This document shows, in pieces, positions 28,654 through 38,626 of a stretch of DNA of 64,000 nucleotides. Under the pieces are notes generated by a model. It searched no databases. It was given only the letters and a program-made list of their open reading frames with translations, and was not told where the DNA came from. Each line of letters starts with the position of its first letter. Position 1 is the stretch's first letter. The translations under genes and the position numbers were made by a program. The DNA lies in the NCBI RefSeq assembly GCF_003665155.1, contig NZ_RCFQ01000011.1:1-64000 (forward strand), given 5' to 3'. This stretch comes from Mariprofundus sp. EBB-1 (GTDB lineage Bacteria; Pseudomonadota; Zetaproteobacteria; Mariprofundales; Mariprofundaceae).

Positions 28654-28837
28654 GTGTTTTCCTTTATTCTTATTTTAAAGTCATTATAGGAGAAAAATGA
28701 TATAGTGCATACGAGTGGATTAGCAAGGTTCATGCAATAAATCATTACTGGTGTTGAAAATATATGTGTGAATGAGCTATGATCTGGCATCTTCAATGTG
28801 GTTTGATAACCGTTGAGTGTTGTGATTGGGAGTCCTT

Positions 28838-29554
28838 GTGTCTAAAAAGGTACAGCGTAATGCGCCATGTCCATGTGGCAGTGGCAAGAAATATAAAAAA
28901 TGTTGTAAGGTTAATGAACGCGACCAGATGGTGGCCAGTGGTCACCGACGTGATGGGGTAATGCATGCGCTAACCTGGGTCAGCGATCATTATACGAAAG
29001 AGACCGACCAGTGGGTGGATCAGGTCTGGTTGTCTGATATCTCTGAAGAGCAGCGCTCAGGTATTGCGCTTGCCGATGCTACAATTCGCAGTATTCACGA
29101 TGTTAATCTGTTGGAGTATTTGGTAGCCGCTGGACGTTATAGTGATATGGAGGGTGAAGACCGTCCGTTGGAATTAATTTTGAATGCACCGGAGTTGACT
29201 CTGGATGAGGCACAGCGAGCCTACCTCAAGCAGTTGTCTGAGCGCCCATTGCGTCTATATAAAGTGATAACATGTGTGGCGGGCGAAAGCTTTACGGTCA
29301 GTGATGCGATGCTTGAAAAAGCTGAACAGATCACCATTAATGACGCCTATGCCAGTCGCATGTTGGATGTGGAAGATGTGGTGGGTTTACGGTTGATGCA
29401 GACGCCTGCCGGCTGGGAAGCTTCCGGTGCGGTTTATCATTTTCCTACTGAATATTTGGAAGAATTGGGTGATCTGTTGCGTGCGGCAGATGATGATGCG
29501 TTTAGTGCAACCATGATTCACTTTTGGCTTAAATTAGTGGCTGCGCATGTCTGA
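28838..29554 (+). CDS. SEC-C motif protein, unknown function
   Basis: The N-terminus carries a SEC-C zinc-binding motif ([18 protein letters not shown]), here at residues about 7-24 rather than at the C-terminus as in SecA. The remaining roughly 200 residues are alpha-helical and acidic, with no motif I know. The start is taken as the GTG at 28838 with GGGAG five bases upstream; a TTG at 28826 would add four residues. It overlaps purC by 8 bp and so leads a three-gene run (this gene, purC, antiporter). Confidence 0.8.
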   Translation: MSKKVQRNAPCPCGSGKKYKKCCKVNERDQMVASGHRRDGVMHALTWVSDHYTKETDQWVDQVWLSDISEEQRSGIALADATIRSIHDVNLLEYLVAAGRYSDMEGEDRPLELILNAPELTLDEAQRAYLKQLSERPLRLYKVITCVAGESFTVSDAMLEKAEQITINDAYASRMLDVEDVVGLRLMQTPAGWEASGAVYHFPTEYLEELGDLLRAADDDAFSATMIHFWLKLVAAHV

Positions 29555-30437
29555 TGCGTTGATGCAGGCTGACCTTAGCAGTCTGAAACTACTGCACCGC
29601 GGTAAGGTGCGCGATATGTATGAGGTGGATGATACACATATTCTTATTGTGACCACTGATCGTTTGTCTGCCTTTGATGTGATCCTGCCAACGGCTATCC
29701 CGGGTAAGGGTGGAGTGTTGAATGCTGTGTCCGATTTCTGGTTTAAGCAATTGTCACATGTCGTAGCCAATCATGTGTCGGATATGAGCCTTGAAGAAGC
29801 CATCCCCGATGCAGTAGAGCGCCAGCGCGTTGCTTCACATGCCATTGTAGTGAAGCGCTTGAAACCCGTGCCTATTGAGGCAATTGTGCGCGGTTATCTG
29901 ATTGGTTCAGGCTGGAAAGAGTATCAAAAACAGGGTTCTGTCTGTGGTATTACACTGCCTGAAGGGCTTGGTCTGGCTGATCAGTTGCCTGAACCGATTT
30001 TCACACCTTCGACCAAGGCCGATGTTGGTGATCATGATGAGAATATCAGTTTTGATGTGATGGCTACCATTATTGATGCCGATTTGGCTGAGCAAATTCG
30101 TGATGTGAGTCTGGCTCTGTATAAAGAGGCTGCTGCGTTTGCCTTGCAGAAGGGTATTATTATTGCTGATACCAAATTTGAGTTCGGACTTGATGAACAT
30201 GGTACTTTAACACTGATTGATGAAGTGCTTACGCCTGACTCTTCACGTTTCTGGCCTGTCTCAGAATATAAGCCGGGCATGAGTCCTCCGAGTTTTGATA
30301 AACAGATCGTACGCGATTGGCTGGAGACACAGGATTGGGACAAGAAAGCGCCTGGCCCTGTATTGCCGGATGAAATCAAACATAGAACATCAGAAAAATA
30401 CTTGGAAGCACTGACCCGTTTAACGAGTCTGAATTAA
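29547..30437 (+). CDS. purC: SAICAR synthase
   Basis: Purine biosynthesis ligase joining CAIR and aspartate, 296 residues. Motifs: [53 protein letters not shown], and [16 protein letters not shown]. It belongs to the longer class of about 300 residues. It overlaps the SEC-C gene upstream and shares one base with the antiporter start downstream. Confidence 0.95.
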   Translation: MSDALMQADLSSLKLLHRGKVRDMYEVDDTHILIVTTDRLSAFDVILPTAIPGKGGVLNAVSDFWFKQLSHVVANHVSDMSLEEAIPDAVERQRVASHAIVVKRLKPVPIEAIVRGYLIGSGWKEYQKQGSVCGITLPEGLGLADQLPEPIFTPSTKADVGDHDENISFDVMATIIDADLAEQIRDVSLALYKEAAAFALQKGIIIADTKFEFGLDEHGTLTLIDEVLTPDSSRFWPVSEYKPGMSPPSFDKQIVRDWLETQDWDKKAPGPVLPDEIKHRTSEKYLEALTRLTSLN

Positions 30438-31399
30438 TGGATCTAGTGACTGCAGTTGCTGCGGTAGCTATTGGTGTAGCACTGCTTATTTGGGGCGCTG
30501 ATCTGTTTGTCGATGGTGCATCCTCAGTCGCTAAAAATATGCGTGTGCCACCGATGGTGATCGGTCTGACCATCGTCAGTATAGGTACGTCACTGCCTGA
30601 AATGATTGTTGCTGCCATGGCTGCGTTTGATGGAAATCGTGATCTGGGTATTGGTAATGCGATCGGTTCGAATATTGCCAATATCGGGCTGGTGTTAGGT
30701 ATTACAGCGCTGATTATTCCTCTGACGGTAAAATCGTTAACCTTAAGGCGTGAGATGCCGGTACTGTTTCTGGTTACTGCTTTGGCATTTGCATTGATGG
30801 CTGATGGCGAGTTGAGCTTTAATGATGGTCTGATTCTGATTGTCGGGCTTGTGATGTTATTGGCATGGATGACACGCATAGGCATGAAAGATCGCCATGA
30901 TCCACTCATTGAAGAGTTTACCGATGCCATTCCTGATAATTTAAGCATGGGTAAATCGGTGCTATTTTTTATCGTGGGACTCGTGGTGTTGATTGTTAGC
31001 TCACGTATGGTGGTTTGGGGAGCGGTGGATATCGCCCACTATCTGGGTGTCAGTGATCTGATTATCGGCCTGACCATTGTAGCGATCGGTACCAGTTTGC
31101 CTGAGTTGGTTGCGTCCGTTGTCAGTGCCTTGAAAGGTGAGGCTGATTTGGCCATTGGTAATGTGATTGGCTCCAATTTGTTTAATATTTTAGCTGTTCT
31201 GGCAATGCCGGCCTTAATTCATCCGGGGGCGTTTGCTCCGGAAGCACTGATGCGTGATTTTCCGATTATGCTGGGCTTTACGTTTGCTCTGTTTGTTGTC
31301 TCTTTTGGTCTAAAGGGTGGCAAAGTGACGCGTTTTGAGGGTGCCTTGCTGGGTTCTGGTTTTGTGGCGTATTTGTTTCTGTTGTATTTACAGGCGTGA
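30437..31399 (+). CDS. Calcium/sodium antiporter, CaCA (YrbG-like) family
   Basis: Membrane exchanger of 320 residues with two inverted alpha-repeats, the family hallmark: GLTIVSIGTSLPEMIVAAMA and GNAIGSNIANIG in the first half, GLTIVAIGTSLPELVASVVS and GNVIGSNLFNIL in the second. About ten helices. The ATG overlaps the purC stop by one base. Family members exchange Ca2+ or K+ for Na+ or H+; the ion used here is not known. Confidence 0.92.
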   Translation: MDLVTAVAAVAIGVALLIWGADLFVDGASSVAKNMRVPPMVIGLTIVSIGTSLPEMIVAAMAAFDGNRDLGIGNAIGSNIANIGLVLGITALIIPLTVKSLTLRREMPVLFLVTALAFALMADGELSFNDGLILIVGLVMLLAWMTRIGMKDRHDPLIEEFTDAIPDNLSMGKSVLFFIVGLVVLIVSSRMVVWGAVDIAHYLGVSDLIIGLTIVAIGTSLPELVASVVSALKGEADLAIGNVIGSNLFNILAVLAMPALIHPGAFAPEALMRDFPIMLGFTFALFVVSFGLKGGKVTRFEGALLGSGFVAYLFLLYLQA

Positions 31400-31512
31400 T
31401 GTTGTGATTATTTGATGCGAGTCGTACATGCTCGATGCAATGCATTGGCATGTATTGGCATACTTATGTATGAGGCGTTACCTTTGCGCCACTAAGATTT
31501 TGGAGAGTAGAG

Positions 31513-32436
31513 ATGAATTTTGCTGATCGTGATGGTGTGATTTGGTTTGATGGCGAAATGGTGGACTGGCGAGAGGCCAAGATCCATGTGTTAACGCATA
31601 CACTGCATTATGGCATGGGGGTATTTGAAGGTGTGCGCGCCTATCATGCTGATGAAGGTACGGCGATTTTCCGGCTGCAGGCACATACTGATCGCCTGTT
31701 TCGTTCTGCTAAAATCATGAATATGGAGATGCCGTTCAGTAAAGAAGAGATCAATCATGCGCAGCTTGCAGCGGTGCGTGAAAACAAGCTGGATTCTGCT
31801 TATTTGCGACCGATGGTATTCTACGGCTCTGAAGGTATGGGCTTGCGCGCAGATAATCTGAAAACGCATGTCATCGTTGCTGCCTGGAGCTGGGGAGCCT
31901 ATCTGGGGCAGGATGCGCTGGAGAAGGGCATTCGTATCCGTACTTCTTCATTCTCCCGCCATCATGTCAATGTTGCCATGTGTAAAGCCAAAGCGAATGG
32001 TAATTATATCAACTCCATGCTGGCGCTCTCTGATGCTCAGCGAGATGGTTATGATGAAGCATTATTGCTGGATGTGGATGGTTTTGTAGCAGAAGGTACT
32101 GGCGAGAACTTCTTTATGGTCTATGACGGTGTGATCTATACGCCCGAACTGACCAGTGCACTCGATGGCATTACCCGTGCAACCGTGATTCAGCTGGCCA
32201 AAGAAGAGGGTTATGAGGTGCGTGAAAAACGCATTACCCGTGATGAAGTCTATGTGGCTGACGAAGCATTCTTTACCGGTACTGCCGCAGAAGTCACACC
32301 AATTCGTGAACTTGATGGCCGCACGATCGGTTGTGGCTCACGCGGGCCTGTTACCGAAGTGCTACAACGCAAATATTTCGATGCTGTACACGGTAGAACG
32401 GGCACCCACGGAGATTGGCTCTCATACGTGAAATAA
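31513..32436 (+). CDS. ilvE: Branched-chain amino acid aminotransferase
   Basis: PLP-dependent transaminase for Val, Ile and Leu synthesis, 307 residues. Motifs: VIWFDGEMVDWREAKIHVLT, HYGMGVFEGVRAY, the segment CKAKANGNYINSMLA with its PLP-binding Lys, and EGTGENFFMVYDGVIYTP, the class IV signature. Ribosome-binding site GGAGAG. A terminator follows. Substrate assignment rests on the close fit to IlvE. Confidence 0.95.
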   Translation: MNFADRDGVIWFDGEMVDWREAKIHVLTHTLHYGMGVFEGVRAYHADEGTAIFRLQAHTDRLFRSAKIMNMEMPFSKEEINHAQLAAVRENKLDSAYLRPMVFYGSEGMGLRADNLKTHVIVAAWSWGAYLGQDALEKGIRIRTSSFSRHHVNVAMCKAKANGNYINSMLALSDAQRDGYDEALLLDVDGFVAEGTGENFFMVYDGVIYTPELTSALDGITRATVIQLAKEEGYEVREKRITRDEVYVADEAFFTGTAAEVTPIRELDGRTIGCGSRGPVTEVLQRKYFDAVHGRTGTHGDWLSYVK

Positions 32437-32463
32437 GCACACACATTTCACATATCAATATAA

Positions 32464-32492
32464 TAAAAAGGGCGCCTGTGGGTGCCCTTTTT
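32464..32492. terminator. Terminator after ilvE
   Basis: Hairpin AAAAGGGCGCC / GGTGCCCTTTTT with an A-run left and T-rich run right; it can also serve the convergent gene at 32541. Confidence 0.8.
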
Positions 32493-32540
32493 ATTTTACT
32501 GTGTAGAAGAAAGGCATGGCTTGAGTGTTGAATGGATCTG

Positions 32541-32894
32541 TCAGTCGGGCAGAAGTTTGATGGTTGCTTGCGCAGAGGTCTTATCAATATCGATCATGAT
32601 CTCGCAATGCTCGTTGCATTCATCAACCGGTGTAGGGTCATCGGAGCAGCTGCACCCGGCAATGATGGCTTTGTAAAAGATGGCTGCTTTCACCTGAATG
32701 GATGTGTCTGATGCTTGTATCTGAAGAATCATCGCTTCGATACCATTATCCAGGGCATAACTGCCATGCGTTAGCCCCTGCTGCAGAGGCAGCTCATGGC
32801 AGGAGAGTGATTCGATCTCCTGCTTGATGACTGCTTTAAAACCAGCCGTACCCAGTGCTTTGCGTGTGTTGGGAAACAGCGGTAGAGCTTGCAT
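32541..32894 (-). CDS. Cys-containing small protein, unknown function
   Basis: A 117-residue cytoplasmic protein, function unknown. Its most striking feature is a C-terminal cluster GCSCSDDPTPVDECNEHCEI, whose four Cys and one His could bind metal. The N-terminal part has KQEIESLSCHELPLQQGL. It overlaps the end of yaaA by one base and is therefore cotranscribed with it. A role in iron or peroxide handling alongside YaaA is only a guess from context. Confidence 0.75.
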   Translation of the reverse strand: MQALPLFPNTRKALGTAGFKAVIKQEIESLSCHELPLQQGLTHGSYALDNGIEAMILQIQASDTSIQVKAAIFYKAIIAGCSCSDDPTPVDECNEHCEIMIDIDKTSAQATIKLLPD

Positions 32895-33670
32895 TACCCT
32901 GCGCGGGTGAAGGTGAATTCATCATCCGATGACATCTCGGCATTGAAGCTATAGTCCGCGATATCGAATGCTTTTATCTGTTCAGGGTTTTCGATGATGT
33001 TCTCGATGATATAGCGGGACATAAAGCCACGCGCTTTTTTGGCATTGAAGCTGATAATGCGATATCTACCCTGACGTAACTCTTTGAATACAGGGGTGAT
33101 GATGCGGCCGTTAATGTTGGCTGTTTGCACGGATGAAAAATATTCGCTGGATGCTAGGTTGATGAGCACATCATCACCTTGCGCAGCCAGCGCATCATTG
33201 ATGCTGTTGGTGATAATATCTCCCCAGAATTGGTAGAGGTTATTGCCTCTATCCGTAGTGAGTTTTGTACCCATCTCCAATCGATAGGCTTGCATCAGAT
33301 CGAGCGGGCGCAATAGTCCATAGAGGCCGGAAAGAATGCAGAGGTGATTTTGCGCATAGGTAATGCCCTCGTTATTTAATGTTGCCGCATCCAGCCCCTG
33401 GTACACATCACCATGAAAGGCAAACAGTGCTTGTTTGGCATTCTCAGTGGTGAACGGTATGTGCCAATCCTGATAGCGCTGCATGTTCAGATCAGCCAGT
33501 TTCATGGATAGCTTCATTAAATCAGCTATTTCAAAGCTATCCTTTTGGGCCATAATATCTATTAGTTCTGCGGCATGTTCCAGATGCATGGGCTGAGTGA
33601 AATCAGCAGTAGGGCATGGGGTGGTGAAATCGAGTTTTTTGGCGGGTGAGATGGCAATCAGCATGGCCAT
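32894..33670 (-). CDS. yaaA: Peroxide stress protein YaaA (DUF328/UPF0246)
   Basis: Lowers free intracellular iron during peroxide stress in E. coli. The 258-residue product starts MAMLIAISPAKKLDFTTP (the family usually starts at the third residue, ATG at 33664), and contains AFHGDVYQGLDAATL, SGLYGLLRPLDLMQAYRLEMGTKL split over the expected positions, and a C-terminal FNAKKARGFMSRYI. Length and motifs are standard. Divergent from ribD. Confidence 0.92.
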   Translation of the reverse strand: MAMLIAISPAKKLDFTTPCPTADFTQPMHLEHAAELIDIMAQKDSFEIADLMKLSMKLADLNMQRYQDWHIPFTTENAKQALFAFHGDVYQGLDAATLNNEGITYAQNHLCILSGLYGLLRPLDLMQAYRLEMGTKLTTDRGNNLYQFWGDIITNSINDALAAQGDDVLINLASSEYFSSVQTANINGRIITPVFKELRQGRYRIISFNAKKARGFMSRYIIENIIENPEQIKAFDIADYSFNAEMSSDDEFTFTRAG

Positions 33671-33756
33671 ATACTATGCTTGCAGTTAGGAAGGACAATC
33701 TTGTTTGTCAGATGGGTATATCGACAGGGTGACATGCAGTGGAGGGTGATACCGGC

Positions 33757-34845
33757 GTGGAAGAAGTCAGCAGCTATTGTAAAGCATTGATGCGACAGGC
33801 GATTGCGTTAGCGAAAAAGGGCATGGGCACTACACACCCGAATCCGCGCGTGGGTGCGGTGGTTGTGAATCATGGTGAGATCGTTGGTGAAGGTTGGCAT
33901 GAGCGGCCGGGTGGGCCACATGCTGAAGTGATGGCCTTGGGTAATGCCGGAGAAAAAGCGCGTGGTGGAGCAATCTATGTCACGCTTGAGCCATGTGCGG
34001 CACACGGACGTACACCAGCCTGTACTGAAGCGATTCGTAGAGCCGGCATTAAACATGTGATTTTTGCCTCATCCGACCCCAATCCTGTCATGGCAGGAGG
34101 AGCTAAAGTATTGCGGGCAATGGGTATTGAAGTTACTGCTGGCGTGTTGAGCGATGAAGCGGATGCTATCAATAAACCATTCTTTCACTATCAGCGTACC
34201 GGTCGCCCCTATGTGATTGCCAAGGCTGCGATCTCGCTGGATGGCAAGCTGGCGACACATACTCACCATTCCCAATGGATCAGTGGTACGGGATGCCGTG
34301 AACATGCACATGAACTGCGGGCTACATGTGATGCTGTCCTGGTAGGTGCAGGCACGCTGAAACACGATAACCCATCTTTAACGGTACGTGATGTGGAGAT
34401 GGTCGGTAATGTGCCGTTAAGGGTAGTGTTATGTTTTGAAACACCAGTGTTCAGTGCTGCGTATAAAGTGCTATCTGACGAAGCCCCAACACGTCTGTAT
34501 GTCCGTAGTTTGAATGAACATGCTGATGCCTGGCGGGAGGCTGGGGTGGATGTGCAGCATGTCCCGAGTCTGTTGTCTGTATTAAAACATCTCGCCGATG
34601 ATGGTTATCTGCAGTTACTACTTGAAGGTGGTGGTGCCCTGCATACCTCTTTTTTAGAAGCAGGATTTAGTGATGAAATGGTGCTGTACCAAGCGCCTAT
34701 CATGATCGGTGGCCGTGATGCTGTAAGTTTATGGGGGGGCACGGGGGCACCAACATTGGATCAGGCCATTCGTTTGTCAGGTGTTGAGCGTCTGAGCATG
34801 GGCGATGACCAGATGATTCGTGGCACTGTGGTTTATCCGGATTAG
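33757..34845 (+). CDS. ribD: Bifunctional riboflavin deaminase/reductase RibD
   Basis: Catalyses the second and third steps of riboflavin synthesis. N-terminal deaminase domain with THPNPRVGAVVV, zinc ligands in PHAEVMALG and EPCAAHGRTPACTEAI; C-terminal reductase domain from about residue 145 with AAISLDGKLATHTHHSQWIS and LEGGGALHTSFLEA. The start is taken as the GTG at 33757 behind GGAGGG; a GTG at 33739 and an ATG at 33790 are alternatives. The rest of the rib operon is not adjacent; comEC follows instead. Confidence 0.92.
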   Translation: MEEVSSYCKALMRQAIALAKKGMGTTHPNPRVGAVVVNHGEIVGEGWHERPGGPHAEVMALGNAGEKARGGAIYVTLEPCAAHGRTPACTEAIRRAGIKHVIFASSDPNPVMAGGAKVLRAMGIEVTAGVLSDEADAINKPFFHYQRTGRPYVIAKAAISLDGKLATHTHHSQWISGTGCREHAHELRATCDAVLVGAGTLKHDNPSLTVRDVEMVGNVPLRVVLCFETPVFSAAYKVLSDEAPTRLYVRSLNEHADAWREAGVDVQHVPSLLSVLKHLADDGYLQLLLEGGGALHTSFLEAGFSDEMVLYQAPIMIGGRDAVSLWGGTGAPTLDQAIRLSGVERLSMGDDQMIRGTVVYPD

Positions 34846-34860
34846 CTGATTGGGCCAGTG

Positions 34861-37332
34861 ATGCGGGGTATGATGATTAACCTGCGGCGCTGGCCACTGT
34901 TCTATCCTGTTGTCGTTGCAGTTATCGGCTTGGCACTAACACGCACAGACCTTACCGATATTCCGACTGCTTGCGTTCTTTTGGCGCTGTTTATTGCTAC
35001 TCTGCTATGGTTTCGACAGTACTTGCTGGCCTTGTTATTGATGTTGGGGGTGCTGTGGGGGCTGGGTGATTTAATCTTTGATGCTTCGCGTGTCGCCGTG
35101 GATAGGCAATGGTTGAATGGTGATATAGTTGTGACGGCAGATGTAGAGAAGCTTGAGCAGTTACCTACTGGCCGACGTTATCTGTTGCGGCATATTCGAT
35201 CTGATCATGATCTGCTTTTACCTGGCAAAGCACTGCTTTATCAATACAGAAATCGAAAGCATACGAGCGATGTTTCCATACAGGCTGGTCAACGAATCAG
35301 TGCCCGCGTGCGTTGGCGTGAGCCGCGGAATTACCGTAATCCGGGCGCCTTTGATTATCGTGCGTGGTGTTTTGACAGGCAGGTAGCTCTGATTGGCTCT
35401 GTGCGTGGTAGCCCTGAAATCATTGTCTCAAATGTGTCATGGCTAGAGATGCAGCGTCAAAAGGTGCGTAGGATCATTTCTAAGGTGGCAGCCGGCCATG
35501 ATAATGGTGTGTTATCTGCGTTGCTGTTGGGTGAACGGGCACAAATCACAGAATCGGTGAACCGTTTTTTCTCAGCCAGTGGTACTGCGCATCTGCTGGC
35601 AATCTCTGGAATGCATATCGGTATGGCTGCGGCATGGGCCTTTGCATTGGTGTGGTTTGTGTTGACCCGGCGGGAGTCGTGGATTGTACGTTTTCCTGTG
35701 CGAAAGATTGCACTGTTCAGTGCTTTTCTGGCGGCAGCTGCTTATGCCAGCATGGCGGCTTGGCCGTTGCCCGCTATTCGGGCTACGGTAATGTTGGCTG
35801 CCGCAGCACTGGCCTGGCATCTGTCTTCGCGTAGTGAACCGATGAATACGCTGTTGGCAGCACTGGCTTTGATATTGTTGTTTGACCCCTCTGCCATTGC
35901 ATCGCTCTCGTTGTGGTTATCCTTTATAGCGACAGCAGCGTTGCTTCTATGGGCTTTGAAACTGGATCGGAAGGAAGAGCTTGCTTGGTATCAACGTTTG
36001 TTCGGGGGGATGCGATCACTATTATGGATCTCATTGCTGGCGACATTGGCAACCCTTCCCATGATTATCTCTACCTTTGGTCGTATCCCGGTCTATTCTA
36101 TACCGGCTAATATGCTCATGGTGCCGCTGTATGCACTGTTTGTGATGCCAGCTGCGTTATTGGGAGAGTTGTGTGCGTTATTGGGGCTGGATGCTTGGGC
36201 CTTGGGGTTGATGCAGTTTGCATCCGTGGCGGTGAATCAGGGTTTGAATCTGTTATCACTGCTGGCATCACTGCCTGCCGGAGAGTTGTGGGCAGTGGCT
36301 CCGTCGATGCTTTTGAACGCACTGTATGGCACAGGGATGTTACTGGCCGGTTACCTGTTCTGGTCTGAAAAGCAGCTGAGAGCAGCGGGTGTGGCTGCTA
36401 TCGTACTTACTATATATATAGTAGGTGTTTTGTTTGAATCAGAGGTGAAGCAGCCGCAATGGATTGTTTGGGATGTGGGGCAGGGCGCTGCTTCGACACT
36501 GCTATTGCCGGGAAACAGCGTGGTTGTTGTTGATGCGCCGGGACACAGTGGGAGTAAGTTTAATGGTGGCACAAGCGTGGCGGCCGGCTTGCGGTATTTA
36601 GGCTTGTCACATATTGATGTGTTGGTGTTGAGTCATGCGCAGTCGGATCATCTTGGCGGGGCGCTATCGTTAATGCGGCAAGTCAATAGTGTGGGAGAAG
36701 TGTGGTTGCCGGATGTTGCCGATGCTCACGCGGATAAAAGGGTGAAGGCGATTGAGACATACGCAGCGGAGAAACATATTCCAATACACTGGAAAGGGCG
36801 TGGGGATGAACGGCTTGTAGTAAAATCTGACTATCGACTGTCGCTGAAGGTGCTTTGGCCTCCGCGTGCGTTGTCGTTGCGTAATGCGAATAACACATCA
36901 TTGGTCTTGCTGGCAGGTGTAGATGATCAAAAGACGGGGGGAAAGTTCAACCTTCTTTGGCCGGGCGACATAGAAATTGGGGCAGAAAGGGCGCTTGTGA
37001 ATACTGGACTGGAAAAGGTCGATGCTATGCTGATACCGCATCATGGCAGTCGCAGCTCGAGTCATCAGGCATTTGTGCAAGCATTGCAGTCTGATTGGGC
37101 GGTGGCACAGGCAGGTTTTGCTAACCGTTATGGTTTTCCTGCTAAAGCAGTGGTGGAGCGTTATCTTGAGCGTGGTGTCGAAGTGAAAAACACAGCGGAT
37201 GGGGCAGTTATGATACGTTGGACAGGAGCAAAACAGGGGGCTGTTTTGCAGCAATGGTCAATAAATGCCGGCCATCGCCGTGACATGGCACGATCATGGT
37301 GGCAGTCATGGTCGGCAGGGCAACCGCATTAA
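34861..37332 (+). CDS. comEC: DNA uptake channel protein ComEC/Rec2
   Basis: Inner-membrane channel for single-stranded DNA during natural transformation. N-terminal DUF4131-like part with YRNPGAFDYRAWCFDR, central competence domain of many helices (LLLGERAQI, LLAISGMHIGM, AAAYASMAAWPLPAIRA), and a C-terminal metallo-beta-lactamase-like domain: WDVGQGAASTLLLPG, LSHAQSDHLGGAL, MLIPHHGSRSSS. About 823 residues, complete. The start is one of several close ATG codons (34861, 34870, 34873). Its presence suggests competence; no other com gene is in the window. Confidence 0.93.
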   Translation: MRGMMINLRRWPLFYPVVVAVIGLALTRTDLTDIPTACVLLALFIATLLWFRQYLLALLLMLGVLWGLGDLIFDASRVAVDRQWLNGDIVVTADVEKLEQLPTGRRYLLRHIRSDHDLLLPGKALLYQYRNRKHTSDVSIQAGQRISARVRWREPRNYRNPGAFDYRAWCFDRQVALIGSVRGSPEIIVSNVSWLEMQRQKVRRIISKVAAGHDNGVLSALLLGERAQITESVNRFFSASGTAHLLAISGMHIGMAAAWAFALVWFVLTRRESWIVRFPVRKIALFSAFLAAAAYASMAAWPLPAIRATVMLAAAALAWHLSSRSEPMNTLLAALALILLFDPSAIASLSLWLSFIATAALLLWALKLDRKEELAWYQRLFGGMRSLLWISLLATLATLPMIISTFGRIPVYSIPANMLMVPLYALFVMPAALLGELCALLGLDAWALGLMQFASVAVNQGLNLLSLLASLPAGELWAVAPSMLLNALYGTGMLLAGYLFWSEKQLRAAGVAAIVLTIYIVGVLFESEVKQPQWIVWDVGQGAASTLLLPGNSVVVVDAPGHSGSKFNGGTSVAAGLRYLGLSHIDVLVLSHAQSDHLGGALSLMRQVNSVGEVWLPDVADAHADKRVKAIETYAAEKHIPIHWKGRGDERLVVKSDYRLSLKVLWPPRALSLRNANNTSLVLLAGVDDQKTGGKFNLLWPGDIEIGAERALVNTGLEKVDAMLIPHHGSRSSSHQAFVQALQSDWAVAQAGFANRYGFPAKAVVERYLERGVEVKNTADGAVMIRWTGAKQGAVLQQWSINAGHRRDMARSWWQSWSAGQPH

Positions 37333-37340
37333 TATATAAG

Positions 37341-37380
37341 GGTTTACTCTGTGAAACTTGGCGTGCTCTACGGTAAATGG
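37341..37380. repeat. Degenerate GCAGAG-type repeat after comEC
   Basis: GTTTACTCTGTGAAACTTGG followed by CGTGCTCTACGGTAAATGG, a decayed form of the repeat at 26181-26220. The rest of the 37333-37604 gap shows no gene. Confidence 0.4.
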
Positions 37381-37604
37381 TTTTAAAATTTTATTGCAAT
37401 TGCCCTACCATGGTCGGTGTTGATGATGACTTTTGCCGTGGGCTATTCATAATTGCCGCGCGTGAATGCAGAGTTTGGTGTGTGGATGCAGTTGTATTTG
37501 TGAAATATAAACGTTTAAAGTGAATTCATTTGAGTAAATTAGTGCATAACTATTTGAATGAAGCGCAATCGACGGGCGAGTGATCGGTCGTTATGGAGGT
37601 GTCA

Positions 37605-38213
37605 GTGTTAGAGTTTATCCAGCAGGGCGGCATTGTGATGTATATTTTATTGGCGGCATCGGTGTTATCGCTCACGATTATTTTTGAACGTGCATGGAGT
37701 TTACGTCGCTCGGTCGTGATTCCGTTGACAGAAGTAAAATTTGTTGAGAAGGCTGTGCGTGAAGGTGATGTGAAAAAAGCCATGCAGTCGTGCCAGTCCA
37801 ATAATACAGCCATGAGTCGTGTGTTGTGGGTGGCGCTGTCCAATCGTGGCGTGCGCCGTTCGGTGATGAAAGAGATCCTTGAAGAGACCGGGCGTCAGGA
37901 AGTGGCTCATATGGATCGTTTTATTGGTGTGTTGGGTTTGATTGCTGCGATTGCTCCGTTATTAGGCTTACTGGGTACGGTGATTGGTATGATCGAAGTG
38001 TTTCAGCAGATCTCACTGGTGGGTGTTGGTAAAGCCGATGTGCTGGCTGGTGGTATTTCAAAAGCTCTGAATACCACGGCGTTCGGGCTCTCCGTGGCCA
38101 TTCCATCGTTGGTGGCATACCGTTTCTTTGAATCACGGGTCGATAGTTTTGTGCTGGAGATTGAGCAGCATGCGATGCGTTTTGTTGAGTTGTTGAAAGG
38201 GGAGCGTGCATGA
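37605..38213 (+). CDS. TolQ/ExbB family proton channel protein
   Basis: Inner-membrane component of a Tol- or Ton-type energy transducer. The GTG at 37605 lies five bases after GGAGG and gives the family start VLEFIQQGGIVMYILL; an ATG at 37593 is less likely. Three helices, with the conserved GLIAAIAPLLGLLGTVIGMI and LNTTAFGLSVAIPSLVAYRFF. Followed with 4-bp overlap by an ExbD/TolR partner. No TonB, TolA, TolB or Pal gene is next to it, so the ExbB or TolQ name cannot be decided. Confidence 0.92.
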   Translation: MLEFIQQGGIVMYILLAASVLSLTIIFERAWSLRRSVVIPLTEVKFVEKAVREGDVKKAMQSCQSNNTAMSRVLWVALSNRGVRRSVMKEILEETGRQEVAHMDRFIGVLGLIAAIAPLLGLLGTVIGMIEVFQQISLVGVGKADVLAGGISKALNTTAFGLSVAIPSLVAYRFFESRVDSFVLEIEQHAMRFVELLKGERA

Positions 38214-38626
38214 TTCTGCGCCCTAAAAAACGTATCGATTATCTGGTGGATATCACGCCACTGGTCGATGTTGTTTTTTTGATGCTGATTTTTTTCATGG
38301 TATCAACAACCTTTAATGTGAGCTCTAGTCTTAAGCTGGATTTGCCATCGAGTAAGGCAACTGTGCAGCAAAAGGAAATCAAACAGATAACAGTAAGTAT
38401 TGATGCCAAGGGTGGTTTTTATATTGAGGATAAACTTGTTGCGGATGCTGACTTGCGTAAACGTATTTTGAGTCTCTCCAAGGGTGACCCGAATATGCGC
38501 GTGGTGCTGCGTGCCGATGCTGAGACACACCATAAACGGGTGGTATTTGTGCTGGATACATTGCGTGGATTACATATGAGTAAAATTGGCATTGCTACAG
38601 TTGCGCCAGCTGAGGGTGAAAACTAA
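38210..38626 (+). CDS. ExbD/TolR family protein
   Basis: Partner of the TolQ/ExbB-type protein, 138 residues: one N-terminal helix carrying the conserved Asp in [20 protein letters not shown], followed by a periplasmic domain with [11 protein letters not shown] and the [19 protein letters not shown] segment. Overlaps the preceding gene by 4 bp and shares one base with lysC, so all three are cotranscribed, an unusual link between an envelope motor and amino-acid synthesis. Confidence 0.92.
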   Translation: MILRPKKRIDYLVDITPLVDVVFLMLIFFMVSTTFNVSSSLKLDLPSSKATVQQKEIKQITVSIDAKGGFYIEDKLVADADLRKRILSLSKGDPNMRVVLRADAETHHKRVVFVLDTLRGLHMSKIGIATVAPAEGEN

